Origin: Microthyrium microscopicum
Taxonomy: Eukaryota > Ascomycota > Dothideomycetes > Microthyriales > Microthyriaceae
DNA length: 64,000 bases
Assembly (NCBI GenBank): GCA_010405405.1
Contig: MU004234.1
Location: 2,399,988-2,463,987, forward strand
Direction of reading: 5' to 3'
A program made the translations under genes and the position numbers. This document shows, one piece after another, positions 46,691 through 58,234 of the stretch (position 1 is the first letter of the stretch; the number at the start of each line of letters is the position of its first letter). The notes beneath the pieces are model-generated. The model had not been told where the DNA came from. It was given only the letters and a program-made list of their open reading frames with translations, and made no database searches.

Positions 46691-48387
46691 ATGGCAGAGT
46701 CAATATCGACCATGCATTCACCAGGAAATACCCATTCCTCTGTTCATGAGTCTCCAGCTCCAGTTTACTCACCATTGTACTCAGTCGACCCTGACCAGGA
46801 ACGAGGAATCCCTTCTGGAAAGGATACGAAGCTTGCGACCAATTATGCTTCCTATAACCACCCAGACATACAGTCACCTGGATTGGAATCGGTAGATTAT
46901 TCTCACAGTGGCGGATTGGAAGTAGTACCTCAGCAATACCCACAACACCAACAACAATACGCAAACCAAGGGCAAGGACAGTACGCCTACCCGCAAGAAA
47001 AGGGTCAGTATGGCTATGCCGAGAACGCTCAACCTTCACCACCGATGGAGGAACAACAGAAGAGACACAAAAAGGTGATATGTGGATGTATACCGCTTTG
47101 GCTTCTTATTGGAGCCATAGTTTTCATTTCGATATTGGCTTTAGCACTCGGTTTAGGAATTGGATTAGGACTGAAAAAGCACAGGTAAAATGCTACCTGT
47201 TTTCGAGAGACTCGGCATATGCTAACATAATGTGATAGCTCAGGTGTATCCGATGGGCAACTAAATCCAGCGTTCATGTCCAAAGTCGGTGCCTTCAATG
47301 GAACTGGTATCGCTATAGCGTCCTATTCTTTCTCACAGGGAGGTTATGGTGTACTAAACGCATATTTTCAACACCACACAGGCCAACTGAGAAAGCTACA
47401 GCTCAACACTGACGGCTCGTGGACTGGAGGAGATGCAACTACTATCATTGCTACTGATGCGCGAAATGCGACCCCTATTTCTGCCGTGGCGTATGCTATG
47501 GACTCGATTGCAACAGTAAGTTAATACCTATCGTCCGCTTCAAGGTCCAAATATTGGGTGCTGACAACTCCTAGTGGCATATATTCTATATCGATCAGAA
47601 CAACCTGGTCAAAGAACGAATCAGCGACAACGTTACAAACTCCTGGCGCGACGGACCTATCAACCAGCTTAGTCTAAAAGCCATGGATCACCCCAATGTT
47701 GGTCTACAAGCTTGCTGGTATGGCAGCTTTTACGGTAGTGCCAACTACACACATTCCCCAGTCCCAGGAACCGGATCAAACGACACTGCTAAAGATTCCG
47801 TCATCGGTATGCATCTTTGGTACGGCAGAGATGCTACCACTCAAGAAGAAGTCAACTGGACATATAACACCACCCAGTGGTACGTGCAGGACGAGTTCAC
47901 CGCCAACGGTCACGCAGGAGTCGGCTGCTACTCATGGGGTCCTGGAAGTGTATCCTATGTCATGATGGTCAATCTCAACAACCAAGTCAACGTCATGTGG
48001 AAAGATCTCAACGCATCCGTCGCTTCCACTACTCAACATCCCGTTGGTGTCTGGACAAACTCGTCCGCTGTTATCCCCAATGTAATGTCAAACACGTCGC
48101 TCGGCTATACCAATTACTTCTATGTCCAACAGGCTGATGGCGCAATTGCTGGCCATAACATTAGCTTTGATGCAGAGCGCACACAACTGATGACCGCCCA
48201 GATGTTTACCATTCCTCAGAAACCCCTGGCCGGCTCCCATTTTTCCGTCACGGCTGTGCCTAATAAATCCGGCGGCGATCAGCTTATGGTTTTCAACCAA
48301 GACAACGGGACCGACATTACTGAAAATCTTCGAGACATATCTTCTGGACAGTGGTCATACAGCAGTCTTCCCGTGCCTAATGTCTGA
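46691..48387 (+). CDS. Membrane-anchored protein with fucose-specific-lectin-like domain
   Basis: Probably a single-pass type II surface protein that displays a sugar-binding propeller. Three exons, 46691-47184, 47239-47515 and 47575-48387, about 527 aa. Residues 1-130 are cytosolic and Tyr/Gln/Pro-rich (QQYPQHQQQYANQGQGQYAY). Basic KRHKK precedes a transmembrane helix at about 133-161 (PLWLLIGAIVFISILALALG). The extracellular 360 residues look like the Aleuria-type fucose lectin fold: blades such as WHIFYIDQNNLVKERISD, MHLWYGRDATTQEEVNWTY and GYTNYFYVQQADGAIAGHNI, where aromatic residues alternate with polar loops. I infer the fold from these repeats. Sugar binding is unproven. The next gene follows in tandem. 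Confidence 0.78.
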
Positions 48388-48869
48388 ATGTACTACAAGA
48401 AGTCTAATATCAAAGTCTTGGACTTATTGGAAGAGTTTCGTTGGTGTCGGAGTATTTCCATTTTGGTCTGTTCTATCATTTACCATATCTGCAATTCGAG
48501 TGTTTATACTTCGGGAAAGAGTATATTTAGTAATTTTGATAATATCTCTCATCTGGATAGGAGAGAAAAGAGCTTACCTTTGTGCACTAAGATACCAACA
48601 AAGCTTTCAATTAGTATTTGCGATGGAATAGCCTTTGCATTATATATTGCAATCGAATCTTCTCGACAGAGTTGTACAATATTAAATGATTTGGAAAGTG
48701 CTCTTTACGTTCATGGATGTCAAGAGAAATTGCTTGTCTTTCCGTGCTTAAGCGTCACTCCGACAATCGGCCTTATTCCTTGAACTTTTTATATCTCACC
48801 CATTTCCTTTCACAATTTCGATCATATCAAGTTCACAAATCCAATCTCTCAGTCCAAAGTTCCATAACC
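48388..48869. other. intergenic region
   Basis: 480 bp between tandem genes. An open frame at 48388-48783 overlaps the preceding stop in another frame but has no homology I recognise. It is probably 3' region and promoter. Confidence 0.4.
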
Positions 48870-49820
48870 ATGACCATCCAAAAAGCTCCAGCATCGTTCG
48901 CTGGCAGCCTCCACCGCTACAACAACCGACTCGTCGCATTCGAACATACCCGTACCGGCACTGCTCCTACCAACACCTTACTTTGGGTCGGTGGACTCGG
49001 CGATGGTCTCCTCACAGTAAACTACCCAGCAGTCCTTGCGTCCGCTTTACCACCAACCTGGTCCCTTGTCGAAGTCTCCACCTCCGCCTCGCTGTCCGGC
49101 TGGGGCTCCACCACACTCGCGCGCGACGCCCATGAAATCGCAGCATGCGTAGCCTATTTCCAAAAACTACGCGGCGGCAAGGTCGTGCTGATGGGACACA
49201 GCACCGGCTGCCAGGACACCATGGAGTATGTCACTGGAGCTGACAGCGCTCAGAGGACACCATTGAATGGTGCGATATTACAGGCGCCTGTGAGTGATCG
49301 TGAGGCTTGTGAGGCTGGCAAAACGAGGACGGACTTTAGCAGCATTATTGAGACGTCACGGCAGTATGTTAAAGAGGGACGGGGTGATGATGTTATTCCA
49401 ATGGCGTTGGGGAGCAGCATTTTCGGACGGACACCGGTGAGCGCGTATCGGTGGCTTAGTTTGCTGAGTCCGGACCATGATGGGGATGATGACTTCTTTA
49501 GTAGCGATCTTAGTGATGAGCAGCTCAGGGCGACGTTTGGAAGGTTTCCGAGGCGGACGCCGTTGTTGGTGCTGTGTTCGGGGAGTGATCAGCATGTACC
49601 CAAGTTTGTGGATGTGCCGAAGCTGGTGGGTCGGTGGACGGCTTGCGTGAAGTCGGGCGGAGGAGTTGTCGATGAGGAGAACTCGGGGCTGGTAGAGGGC
49701 GCGACTCACAATTTGGATGGGGATGATAAGGTGGTAGTGGAGAGACTTTGTCGGAAGGTGGTGTCCTTCCTGACCAAAGTCGAGAGCGACGAATTTTCCG
49801 CGAGTGCCTCACAGTTGTAA
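48870..49820 (+). CDS. DUF1749 alpha/beta hydrolase (SidJ-like family)
   Basis: This is a serine hydrolase of the DUF1749 family, which includes Aspergillus SidJ, an esterase that hydrolyses ferric fusarinine-type siderophores inside the cell. The gene is intronless, 316 aa. The frame is open further upstream, but ATG 48870 (MTIQKAPASF) starts the conserved part. Motifs: LLWVGGLGDGLLTV near 38-50 (oxyanion region), VLMGHSTGCQD with Ser111 as nucleophile, and PLLVLCSGSDQHVP for the acid. The catalytic His lies in EGATHNLDGD. There is no signal peptide, so it is cytosolic. No siderophore synthesis genes are nearby, so a siderophore role is an untested inference. Confidence 0.85.
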   Translation: MTIQKAPASFAGSLHRYNNRLVAFEHTRTGTAPTNTLLWVGGLGDGLLTVNYPAVLASALPPTWSLVEVSTSASLSGWGSTTLARDAHEIAACVAYFQKLRGGKVVLMGHSTGCQDTMEYVTGADSAQRTPLNGAILQAPVSDREACEAGKTRTDFSSIIETSRQYVKEGRGDDVIPMALGSSIFGRTPVSAYRWLSLLSPDHDGDDDFFSSDLSDEQLRATFGRFPRRTPLLVLCSGSDQHVPKFVDVPKLVGRWTACVKSGGGVVDEENSGLVEGATHNLDGDDKVVVERLCRKVVSFLTKVESDEFSASASQL

Positions 49821-52370
49821 AATTCGTCATGAAGAGGTGGCTTTCGGATCTGGTTATGATTTAGATTTGATATTGCTACAAAGCGAAGATCCAGAAAAAT
49901 GATACCACCTAGCGATGCAGGTTGTGGGCATGGCGGCGAATTCATTACAGCCGATAGATTCGATATTTACCACAGTAATGCGCCCAATATAGGTAGGATG
50001 TTGTCGAATGAGATTCAAAATTGAAGCACGGTCTTGACAAAGCCAAGATTAAAGCGTACGCGGACAACATGCCTACGATGCGGCATATTCATTACTTGGG
50101 CAGTCAACTTGGGCGCCTGATTATGGATGAAAAGTAGTGAGACCTATCAAACGACGGAGCTTTTGAATGTTGATGGCAATATCCTGACGTGTACAGGTCG
50201 GTATCATGTGCCAGTGGTTACCAGTGTATATCATATGCTTGTTGTGCTGATATCAGATTACAGCCTTGAATCGCTACTTATATTGCAGATTGTCTTCGTA
50301 TGAAACTTACACGTTTTATTTAAGGAAGACAGTTTTTTCTATACTTCTGACGTATATTTCCTACTTTAGCCAGCTACATTGACGAGTAAAGTGTCAGTGA
50401 CTCTATTGATGCAGAGCTTGTAAGAACTAGACGGAGTGCATATTATGCTGAAAGTAATTGATAAGCCTGCGGGAAAGCATATTAAGTGACTGTGTAATTC
50501 ACAAGACAAGAAACATGCTTCTCCACTTCACAGTTGTTGAAGAACATAACAAATGTTCCTGCATGAGTGGTTTTGACGATCTCATAACCTCGCAGAGAAG
50601 GCATGGAGGAGAGGAGAACCAATCTAAAAAGCCTCTGGTGATGAATAATCTTGTCATCGCCTGAAAACCTACTAAGTAGATATTAGCTACAGTGGTATCT
50701 CTATTTTGAGTTTATTACTACGTTAAGTAGCAGTAGTTGGTACAATTTTTGGTAGATTAGAGCAGTATCTCCTCGTAAGAAAGTCTCCCTCTACAAAAAT
50801 TCTGCGACTTGATCACCTTTGACATACGACTACTACCCACAACCTATATTGAAAAATGAGTTTTCTCAACTAATTCGAATAAACACACCCTTTGGATTCG
50901 ATGATAAAGAGGGGCAGAAGTCCATATGTTCACATCAAGTACTGGCGGAGAACTCAAGGATCGGCAGAAGCAAGTGAATGTATGGAAGATCAACGTTATC
51001 CATGAGCGAATTAGGTGATTTGACAGATAGGATTTGATGCAGGACATGGTAAGGTACTTACGTGTGTAGTCCTTTAGTTGCTGTAGGCATGCCGTGCATC
51101 ATGCCTTAAAGGGCGGGATGCAGACGGCTCAACTTCAAATCTTGCTTCACTCGCTCTCTCCCTCCCTTTCTATGACCACACCTTCTTACGCCACCCACGC
51201 GAGCCTCGCCGGCCACTTTCCATCAAACCACCCCAGTATATCACTATCTTGACCATGTATATCGAAAACAATCACCAAGAAGGCCTCGTACAGTCGCGTA
51301 GTTGCGTTGGGCCGCGTCCAAGCGAGATGGAAGCTGTCACAGCCCCAACAGGCAAAGTTGGCTCGGTCAAGCAACCGTGAGAACATGTCACCGGGACGTT
51401 GTTGTGTCAGGCTTGGCCAGTCAATGGTTTCAATGACTACCGCAATGGATGTCGAGCATATGAGATGCTGGCGATTTGCAGCAGAGAGAGTCGAGTTGCG
51501 GCAATGACTGCTACAGAGGTAGCGGTAGGCTGTATCCCACCGAGCCTCAGCACCTCTTCCGACAACCTCCGAATTTGATGAGAAATTCACCATGGATTTC
51601 CAAGCCAAAGGACACTCAGTCTATTGTTAATTCGTCAAAGTCATCACTACGTCTGGATATTGTTAAGCTTCCTAATCCTTTACAACTATTGCTACAGGTA
51701 CAAGCTTTCGGCCTTCCATCCATCTTTTCAACCTGCCACCATCAGGACGCTGCATCAGATATACTTTTACTTTTTGCACCTCCGCATTCCCCTATAAACC
51801 TTTATGCACCCCATCTCCTGATTGTGGTGTTGTGACTATTATTTGGATTGTAGCGCCATCTTGACCCCAGGTTTCCACTCCAACGGCCTAGACGCTACCA
51901 TACTCCTTGGCTACCATATCTGCTAGTATTGCCACTCATCCGCTGGACCCGTCTCCGCAAATTTCTCGAATTCTAATATATCTTCGCGAGGTCGCCAGAT
52001 CGCAGAAACACTTTTCGCATTCTAAGAATTGCCAAATTGTATTGTTGTTGCCGCCACCTTCACATATCTCAACATCATAGAACGGTTCCGAAGTCTTCCT
52101 TGGACCCAGAAAATCCCGCCTCCGATCATCGGCTGAGCACGCGACATTTTAAACATTTTTTGAAATTTACTGGTTTTGAAATACCATCAACTCTTTACGA
52201 CTTCTTCCGGAATACATCCACACAGCAAGCCTGAGGGCTATAGGGACACTCTGTGCTCACACTTTCACCACTTACTGCAGTCATAACTCTCTAAGATCGC
52301 CAGCATCATCAGATCGACTGGTTCCCGTGCGGTACCTTGCATCTGGTTTTCCGAATAAGGCATAGGGAAA
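49821..52370. other. intergenic region upstream of the IDO gene
   Basis: 2.55 kb, mostly A/T-rich between 50200 and 50900. One possible small minus-strand frame (51186-51593) is listed separately. The 51600-52370 part is the likely promoter and leader of the dioxygenase gene. Confidence 0.45.
51186..51593 (-). CDS. Possible small hypothetical protein
   Basis: An ATG-started frame of 135 codons with a protein-like composition (IAVVIETIDWPSLTQQRPGD, FLVIVFDIHGQDSDILGWFD) and Trp/Cys residues, matching no family I know. It has no intron or promoter evidence and could be chance in a long intergenic region. Confidence 0.25.
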   Translation of the reverse strand: MVNFSSNSEVVGRGAEARWDTAYRYLCSSHCRNSTLSAANRQHLICSTSIAVVIETIDWPSLTQQRPGDMFSRLLDRANFACWGCDSFHLAWTRPNATTRLYEAFLVIVFDIHGQDSDILGWFDGKWPARLAWVA

Positions 52371-53894
52371 ATGTATCCACCTATTCCACGCCTCGGCGAT
52401 TTTGACGTCTCTCCTCTTAATGGTTTCCTTCCGACCGAACCTCCATGCGACCACATTTCCGACCCATACTACGCTCCTTGGGAATCTATCATCAATAACT
52501 TACAGCCGCTCATCCTTACCAAGCGGCTCCGCGGTTGTGTCGACCGCCTTCCAGTACTCTCCACCGATTTCCTCCACGCCAAAGCTGAATGGCGGCGCGC
52601 ATATTCCATCCTTGGCTTCATTGTCCACGCCTACGTCTGGGGCGAAGACTCACCCGCAGATATAATTCCACCACCAATATCAATTCCATTCCTTGAAACA
52701 TGTGAGTATCTCGAACTGCCGCCTGTGGGCACATATGCCAGCTTCGTGCTCTGGAACTGGAAACCACTCATCCTCTCGGAACCGGTGGACTGTCTCGAGA
52801 ACATTTTCACGCTGCACACTCTTACTGGAAGTATGGACGAAGCATGGTTTTTCCTCGTTTCCGTCGCCATAGAGGCACGCGGCGCCGCCATAATTCCTCT
52901 GATGCTCGAGGCTATCAGCGCTGCTCGCTTTAACGACACGGAAGCAGTCACTGAAGCGCTGAGATCCTTCGCTCAGCGTCTCGACGAACTCGGCATGTTG
53001 CTCAACCGGATGTACGAAAATTGCGACCCACATATCTTCTACCATCGCATTCGCGTTGTCCTCGCAGGCTCAAAAAACATGGTTGAAGCCGGTCTTCCCA
53101 ACGGCATCAAATTCGACACAGGCTCCAACACAGATGAGTACGTGCAATACTCAGGCGGCTCCAACGCCCAATCCTCCATCATCCAATTCTTCGACATCAT
53201 CCTCGGCGTTGAACATCGACCAACTGGCGCACCTCCCTCAAGTGACAGACCGGCCATGCATGGTCCGCCAAGCGCAAACTTCATCCTCGAAATGCGTCGC
53301 TACATGCCCGGTCCACACAGACGTTTCCTCGAAGCCGTCGAACGGATCGCAAATATCCGCAATTTCGTTGTCGCCAACAGTGGAAATGCGGCCCTCCGCA
53401 CAGCCTATGATGCGTGTCTCGCAATGTTGCGTGCTTTCCGCGATATTCACATCCAGATCGTCTCCCGCTACATCATCATCAAATCTCGCGAATCTCGGCC
53501 TTCTAGCACATCTCCACCACGACCTTCTGGCCGGAAGAATCTCGCGGTCGCTAGCATGCAGAGCCACTCAAGTGGCGAAGATAGCGCTGGTGCGCCACGG
53601 CAACGGAAGTTGAAAGGAACTGGTGGCACGGCGCTTATTCCGTTCCTTAAGCAGGCGCGTGATGAGACTGGTGAGCCTGCGATTGATGACTGGGCACGCC
53701 GGTTGTTGAGCAATGGGCCTGCTACCGTGGCGCGAGGCATGGATCCGTGGGCTTCTGGTGGGTCAGTTGGCTCGGCTGGCGCGGGCGCAAGGTTGACGAA
53801 GATGGGTGAGCACGCAAGTGGGGAGATGGAGATTTTGGGACTGGCGGGTGTATGGCGGGTCGGTGATGATGAAGGTGGAATATGTCATTGGTAG
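52371..53894 (+). CDS. bna2: Indoleamine 2,3-dioxygenase
   Basis: This haem enzyme opens the indole ring of tryptophan to N-formylkynurenine, the first step of the kynurenine route to NAD. It is intronless, 507 aa. Family motifs: MYPPIPRLGDFDVS at the start, AYVWGEDSPADIIPPPISIPF near 87-106, the haem-pocket and substrate region LWNWKPL, YSGGSNAQSSIIQFFDIILG near 260-279, FILEMRRYMPGPHRRFLE, and the proximal haem ligand His360 in FRDIHIQIVSRYI. Residues after about 375 form a Ser/Pro/Gly-rich extension with RQRKLKGTGGTALIPFLKQ inside. The segment ending in the short GGTALIPFLK peptide is common to fungal IDOs, while the remaining 100 residues are poorly conserved in my knowledge. Confidence 0.95.
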   Translation: MYPPIPRLGDFDVSPLNGFLPTEPPCDHISDPYYAPWESIINNLQPLILTKRLRGCVDRLPVLSTDFLHAKAEWRRAYSILGFIVHAYVWGEDSPADIIPPPISIPFLETCEYLELPPVGTYASFVLWNWKPLILSEPVDCLENIFTLHTLTGSMDEAWFFLVSVAIEARGAAIIPLMLEAISAARFNDTEAVTEALRSFAQRLDELGMLLNRMYENCDPHIFYHRIRVVLAGSKNMVEAGLPNGIKFDTGSNTDEYVQYSGGSNAQSSIIQFFDIILGVEHRPTGAPPSSDRPAMHGPPSANFILEMRRYMPGPHRRFLEAVERIANIRNFVVANSGNAALRTAYDACLAMLRAFRDIHIQIVSRYIIIKSRESRPSSTSPPRPSGRKNLAVASMQSHSSGEDSAGAPRQRKLKGTGGTALIPFLKQARDETGEPAIDDWARRLLSNGPATVARGMDPWASGGSVGSAGAGARLTKMGEHASGEMEILGLAGVWRVGDDEGGICHW

Positions 53895-54164
53895 GGCGAT
53901 GATAGATGTTTGAATGAGTGATAAACGCCATGATGAGTTCGACGCTGGCTCTGTAAGTGGTGATATGGCACACACAAAAGCGCGGCATGGCATGTATTTT
54001 TTGGTTTAGTGGTTGTATACCCACTCTTGGTCTATGCCTAGAGATATTATTCTCAGCTCATTATTATGATATTCTTTATGATATACTATCGCGTTTGTCC
54101 ATTCTTGAACAATCCACTAAAGGCTTTTTGATTGCCCTTAGACACGTCTCATTTCTCGTAAGCG

Positions 54165-56450
54165 CTACTTCTCTACCAAGCCTACAGCTCCATAATCATC
54201 TTCACTAACGCCTACTCTAGCTCGATTCCGTCCATCTGCTTTCAAAAGTTCCCGTACACTCCTATCCGGCATTCCGTTCGCTGCCTTATCCCAAAAATCA
54301 ATTGTTGCCGATGCAACGAGCTGGGCAACCGAGCACCACGTATTGCCCAAGATACTCCATTTCGTGCCAGCCAAGAATGTAGCCAGACAAATGATCACCA
54401 TCAACATATGGAAAACCATCACAGCTGCCACTGCTATAAAGCCGGCATGTCGTACAGGCGCGTTGGAGGTCATAAAGTACGCCTGCTGCACCTTTTCGGA
54501 TTCATCGAGCAACGCGAGCTTGTCATAGTAGTTTATACTAGCCAGCGAAGATATCAGTGACTGTAGCGCAAATGCCAAGCTTCCGCCAGTGTTCAGAATC
54601 TCTTGAAAGAGACGCAGGTGCATTGGGTCGGGACAGATGATATTTGGAGAATTCACTTCTAGGCACCAGCTCTGCCAGAGGGAGGCAGGGATATTTCCCT
54701 CCATGTCAAGAGCATAGTGGTGGTAGCTGCCAAGGTTGGCGAGCCCGCGAATCCATGGATCGTTGATGGGGAGCTCGTCGCTTTGCGCCAGCCAGGAGGC
54801 ACGGATGGGTGTGAGGTCAAGTAGACCGCGTGCCATGTTGCTCTTGTCACGTTCTTGGCCGTAGAGTGCGCGAATATCGTCGAAACGGTATGTCTGGTTC
54901 GTGCTATTGTATTTGGGACTTGGCTCTGTGCGGTTTTTTGGGCTTGACATGCGGACGGGCAAGTTGGCGGTGGTGAAGGCTGCGTAGCATAGCGATATGC
55001 TGAGGGTTAGATTTACATCTTTGTACTCGAGATCCTGCCATATGCCGCGCTCATAACTGCTCACCGACCCTAGATTGTCCCCTTCTGGCAATTGGTCATC
55101 ACCCAGCTCAACATTAAGCACGATGTATGCCGTTCCAAGGTGTTGGGACCCATTCACGCCGGTTATATAGTCTGTGAGGTTCGTGAGGGAAGGAAACTCG
55201 CTGATTAACCCACCCGGGCCTGTGTTATCGAATTCGGGAAGCTGGCATAATGCGATGCGATGATCTTTCGTAACCGAGCCGAGGAAAGGGACGTAGCAGG
55301 TGAAAGGTGAGGCCTCGTTGTCGTGTTCGTCAGGAATGGCAGTATTGTTCAAGCGAGGAGTCAGTCGAGTAGCGCCAATGAATCCAGACACCACGGTACT
55401 TGTGAACAACCCGCCATACCGCGAAGGAGCTAGGTATAACATCGGTATTTGGCATGTCACTCGGTTGTCCAGCACCATAGTCTTGCCAACATCCTCATTA
55501 AGAGTTTCTCATGCAGAAGCTGACTGGAAAGGTAGAAAGGCACGAAGTGTCAGTCCAGTATCGTCCACACCATCGGCCACTTGAGGAGCTTCTCTATACT
55601 CTGCAAATGCAGGGTATCCTTGAGGCTTGAGTGACCACGTCGACGGCCGAGTGGCCGAATCATCTGTCACATCGCCTAGGCCGTACGAAATATTTTGTGT
55701 AAAAGATCTCGCCGGAACCTGTACTAGTCCAAGATCACTGACAAGTACGATGGTGATTACTTGCAGGAAACCAAAGACAAACAAGAAAGCAATCATGAGA
55801 AGAGGTAAAGCAGACTTGCATTTGCGGACCATCCTCCACACCCATCCTTGCTCTTGCCAGAGACCTAAGATTGCGCCGGTCCCCAGCACACTTGCTCGTA
55901 TCAAGGCTACGGTAGCTGCATTCTCCAGCTCAACTTCGAAGCGTTCAAGCGTCAAGGCGGCAAGCATAGCACTACAAGTGCCGATTTGAAACCCAATTGC
56001 AAGCTTCAAGCCTTCAGAGATGATAGTGATTGCTTGTGTCATCCAGTCTCGGACCACTATGCCGCGCCATGTGGTATCTGTTGCGTTGGAGAACCATAGA
56101 AATGAGAGCAGGCCGAGACACAGTAGTATGACTATGTCGCCCAATACAAGCACGGCGATAGCGGTCTTGCCTAATTTCTGTGCCCAAGTGACACGCTTGA
56201 AGCCCGTTGACTGAGACTTGTTTTGCGCTTTTCTGTCTCCAGTTGTCGCTTGCTCGGTCCTCGCAAGAAAGTGTGACCTTTCGTCCTCTATTGGTAATTC
56301 ATCTGGGTTGGCCTTGTTCCGTTCTTCGCCGGATCTCAAAGATTGATGTATATTATCGTTCTTGTTGCTGTATTGGGGCTCGGAGGTTGGAAACGATGGC
56401 AAAGCCTCGCTCACGGCACTTATCCGGGATATTTCTGGACCTGTCTCCAT
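54165..56450 (-). pseudogene. Large membrane protein with one in-frame TGA
   Basis: A single reading frame on the minus strand runs from ATG 56450 to the stop at 54165, but is interrupted by TGA at 55511-55509. Both halves read as one protein. The first 313 codons have an acidic Ser-rich cytosolic N-terminus, KRVTWAQKLGKTAIAVLVLG with span 1, two more spans, and LPLLMIAFLFVFGFLQVI as span 4. Directly after the stop, in the same frame, comes the loop with VLDNRVTCQIPMLYL, many N-glycosylation sites, GFIAVAAVMVFHMLMVIICL as the last span, and a tail. The total would be about 761 residues with one missing. The change fits CGA (Arg) to TGA. No intron with plausible donor and acceptor keeps the frame. 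The family is fungus-specific with unknown function. If the TGA is a sequencing error or is read through, the gene is intact. Confidence 0.75.
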
Positions 56451-56964
56451 TTCTTCTGGACCTTAGCAAGTACAAGATAACATGCTGGTAAAAGCTTTTG
56501 ACCCAAGCGAACCTTTCTGTATTTCTAGGTGCAATGTTCGCGTCTTTACACTGCGCACTTTTGTTGGTCCAACGCGCTGCACATTGTTTGAAGGATTCCG
56601 CCATGAGTCACCAGAGCCAGCCACAATCCATTTCAACGCCATCAAACGTACCATCGTACCATCGTACATTCGTGTCTTTGATCAACTCTGATTCTGTTCT
56701 CAAGCGCCGCTGCTCCGTTCAAAGAGCTTTCGCAGTGCTCTCAGAGGTTGTGACTTGTATAACGCATCTCATGTAACGAGTCAGTAAGGCCGCCGAATGT
56801 CCAAGAAAAATGCAAATGCCGTGAAATTAGCCATTAAAAACAATAAATCCGGGGTATCATAATACAAGACATTAAATCGTAACCCGCCAAACCACGCAAT
56901 GCAATGAAAATCCAAAACATCCCAGCTCTTCCATCCCATGCCTACAATCATGCTTTATCAATAC
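56451..56964. other. intergenic region
   Basis: 514 bp between two minus-strand genes, holding the membrane-protein promoter and the protease 3' region. The short plus-strand frames here look like chance. Confidence 0.4.
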
Positions 56965-58234
56965 TCAACAACCCGACCAAATCGCATTAACAAACATCCC
57001 ATAACTATCCGCATTCAACAACCGCTCTGCGCTTCCCAGAGCCACATCATTCGCATACCCATAGGCCAAATCCTGCGTGCCCGGCTTGAAGATGATATCC
57101 GCATGCGTATATTCGTGTACGGCTGTGGTCGTTTGGTCTTGCGAGTGGCATGCTTTTTCGAGGGGTTTGAGTGCGGTGAAGAAGGATGGACAGTAGGTTA
57201 TGCTGTCGAGAGCGGACAGAGTGAAGGCTAGGGTTGAGTCGTTACAGTACTGCGAGTATCAGCGAGCGAAACGAAAGACAGAGAGTGATAGAGCTTACGT
57301 TATCGGGATCAGTACAGTGGACGGTCGTCTTGGCTTTATCGGTAGCGGCGGCACATTCGGTAGCTACGGCTATGTAGCGATCATGGACGGTTTTGCGCGC
57401 GGCTGCGTCTTGGGTGCCGAAGTGTTCCTCGAATCTGCTACTGTCAGCTTCTGAAGAGCTCCACGCTGGGATATGGCGAGTTACTTCTTCGCGTCCCCGC
57501 TGAGCGCTTGCGCGGCAGCGAGCGTTGCTAGCCATGCACAGCTATCGTGCGCGGCTTTGACGGCTTTCAAGTGGTCGCCTGTGCAATCTTGCGCCACAGC
57601 ACTCGCTGGAGTGCGAACGACCGCAGCAAAGCTATGGGCGGCGCGTTTACCGTCGACTTTGATGGCGAGTTTGTTGCTGTTGAAGGCGACGGAGCCGGAG
57701 ATGTCGTTGTTGTCGCCGGTAGCGATGGGGATGTGACCTAGAGACAGAACGCTGAACTCTCCGCCGCTGGTCAGGTCGTGGAGTGAGGCCAACTCGACGT
57801 TGACGGTGATGTTTGAGCCAGCAGCGAGTGATGTAAATGCGGAGTCGGGCAGGTTGTGGTATTTAATACTTTTTCTTATGCCGGAGAAGGGGACTCGGGC
57901 GTTATCTGGGCGTTGTGAGCAATACTATTTAGGATGAGTAGAGGGTAGTGGAGGTAGACGTACTTTGGCCGTGGAGAAGGAGCTTTTCAACTGGCGCGGC
58001 GTCTAGGATTGTGCCTTCTCGTAGGAGGCGGAGGCTTGTGTCTCCATTATTGGTTATCACCGCTTGAACCTGGGTGTGGTCGAGAGAGGTGATTTGAATT
58101 GAGAGAGGACTAATTTTTTGAGTAGCTTGTTCTGCTCTTGCTCTTGAAGAACTGGCTTCATCTCTTGGGGGAATAGCTGATGATATGGCCAGGGTGGCGT
58201 AGGACAAGAGATATACCGGAGTTGATAGTCGCAT
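56965..58234 (-). CDS. Deuterolysin metalloprotease (neutral protease 2), M35
   Basis: This secreted zinc endopeptidase works at neutral pH on basic proteins. Four exons on the minus strand, 58234-57964, 57905-57485, 57437-57299 and 57249-56965, about 371 aa. A signal peptide covers residues 1-20 (TPVYLLSYATLAISSA). The propeptide is a beta-rich domain (LSIQITSLDHTQVQAVITNN, LREGTILDAAP, SLHDLTSGGEFSVLSLG). The mature part contains FEEHFGTQDAAARKTVHDRY and VHCTDPDN. The zinc site is VHEYTH with His322, catalytic Glu323 and His326, followed by GTQDLAYGY, in which Asp337 is the third ligand, as is diagnostic for M35. The protein ends in WSGC, with the terminal Cys usual for the family. All four junctions are in phase. 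Confidence 0.94.
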
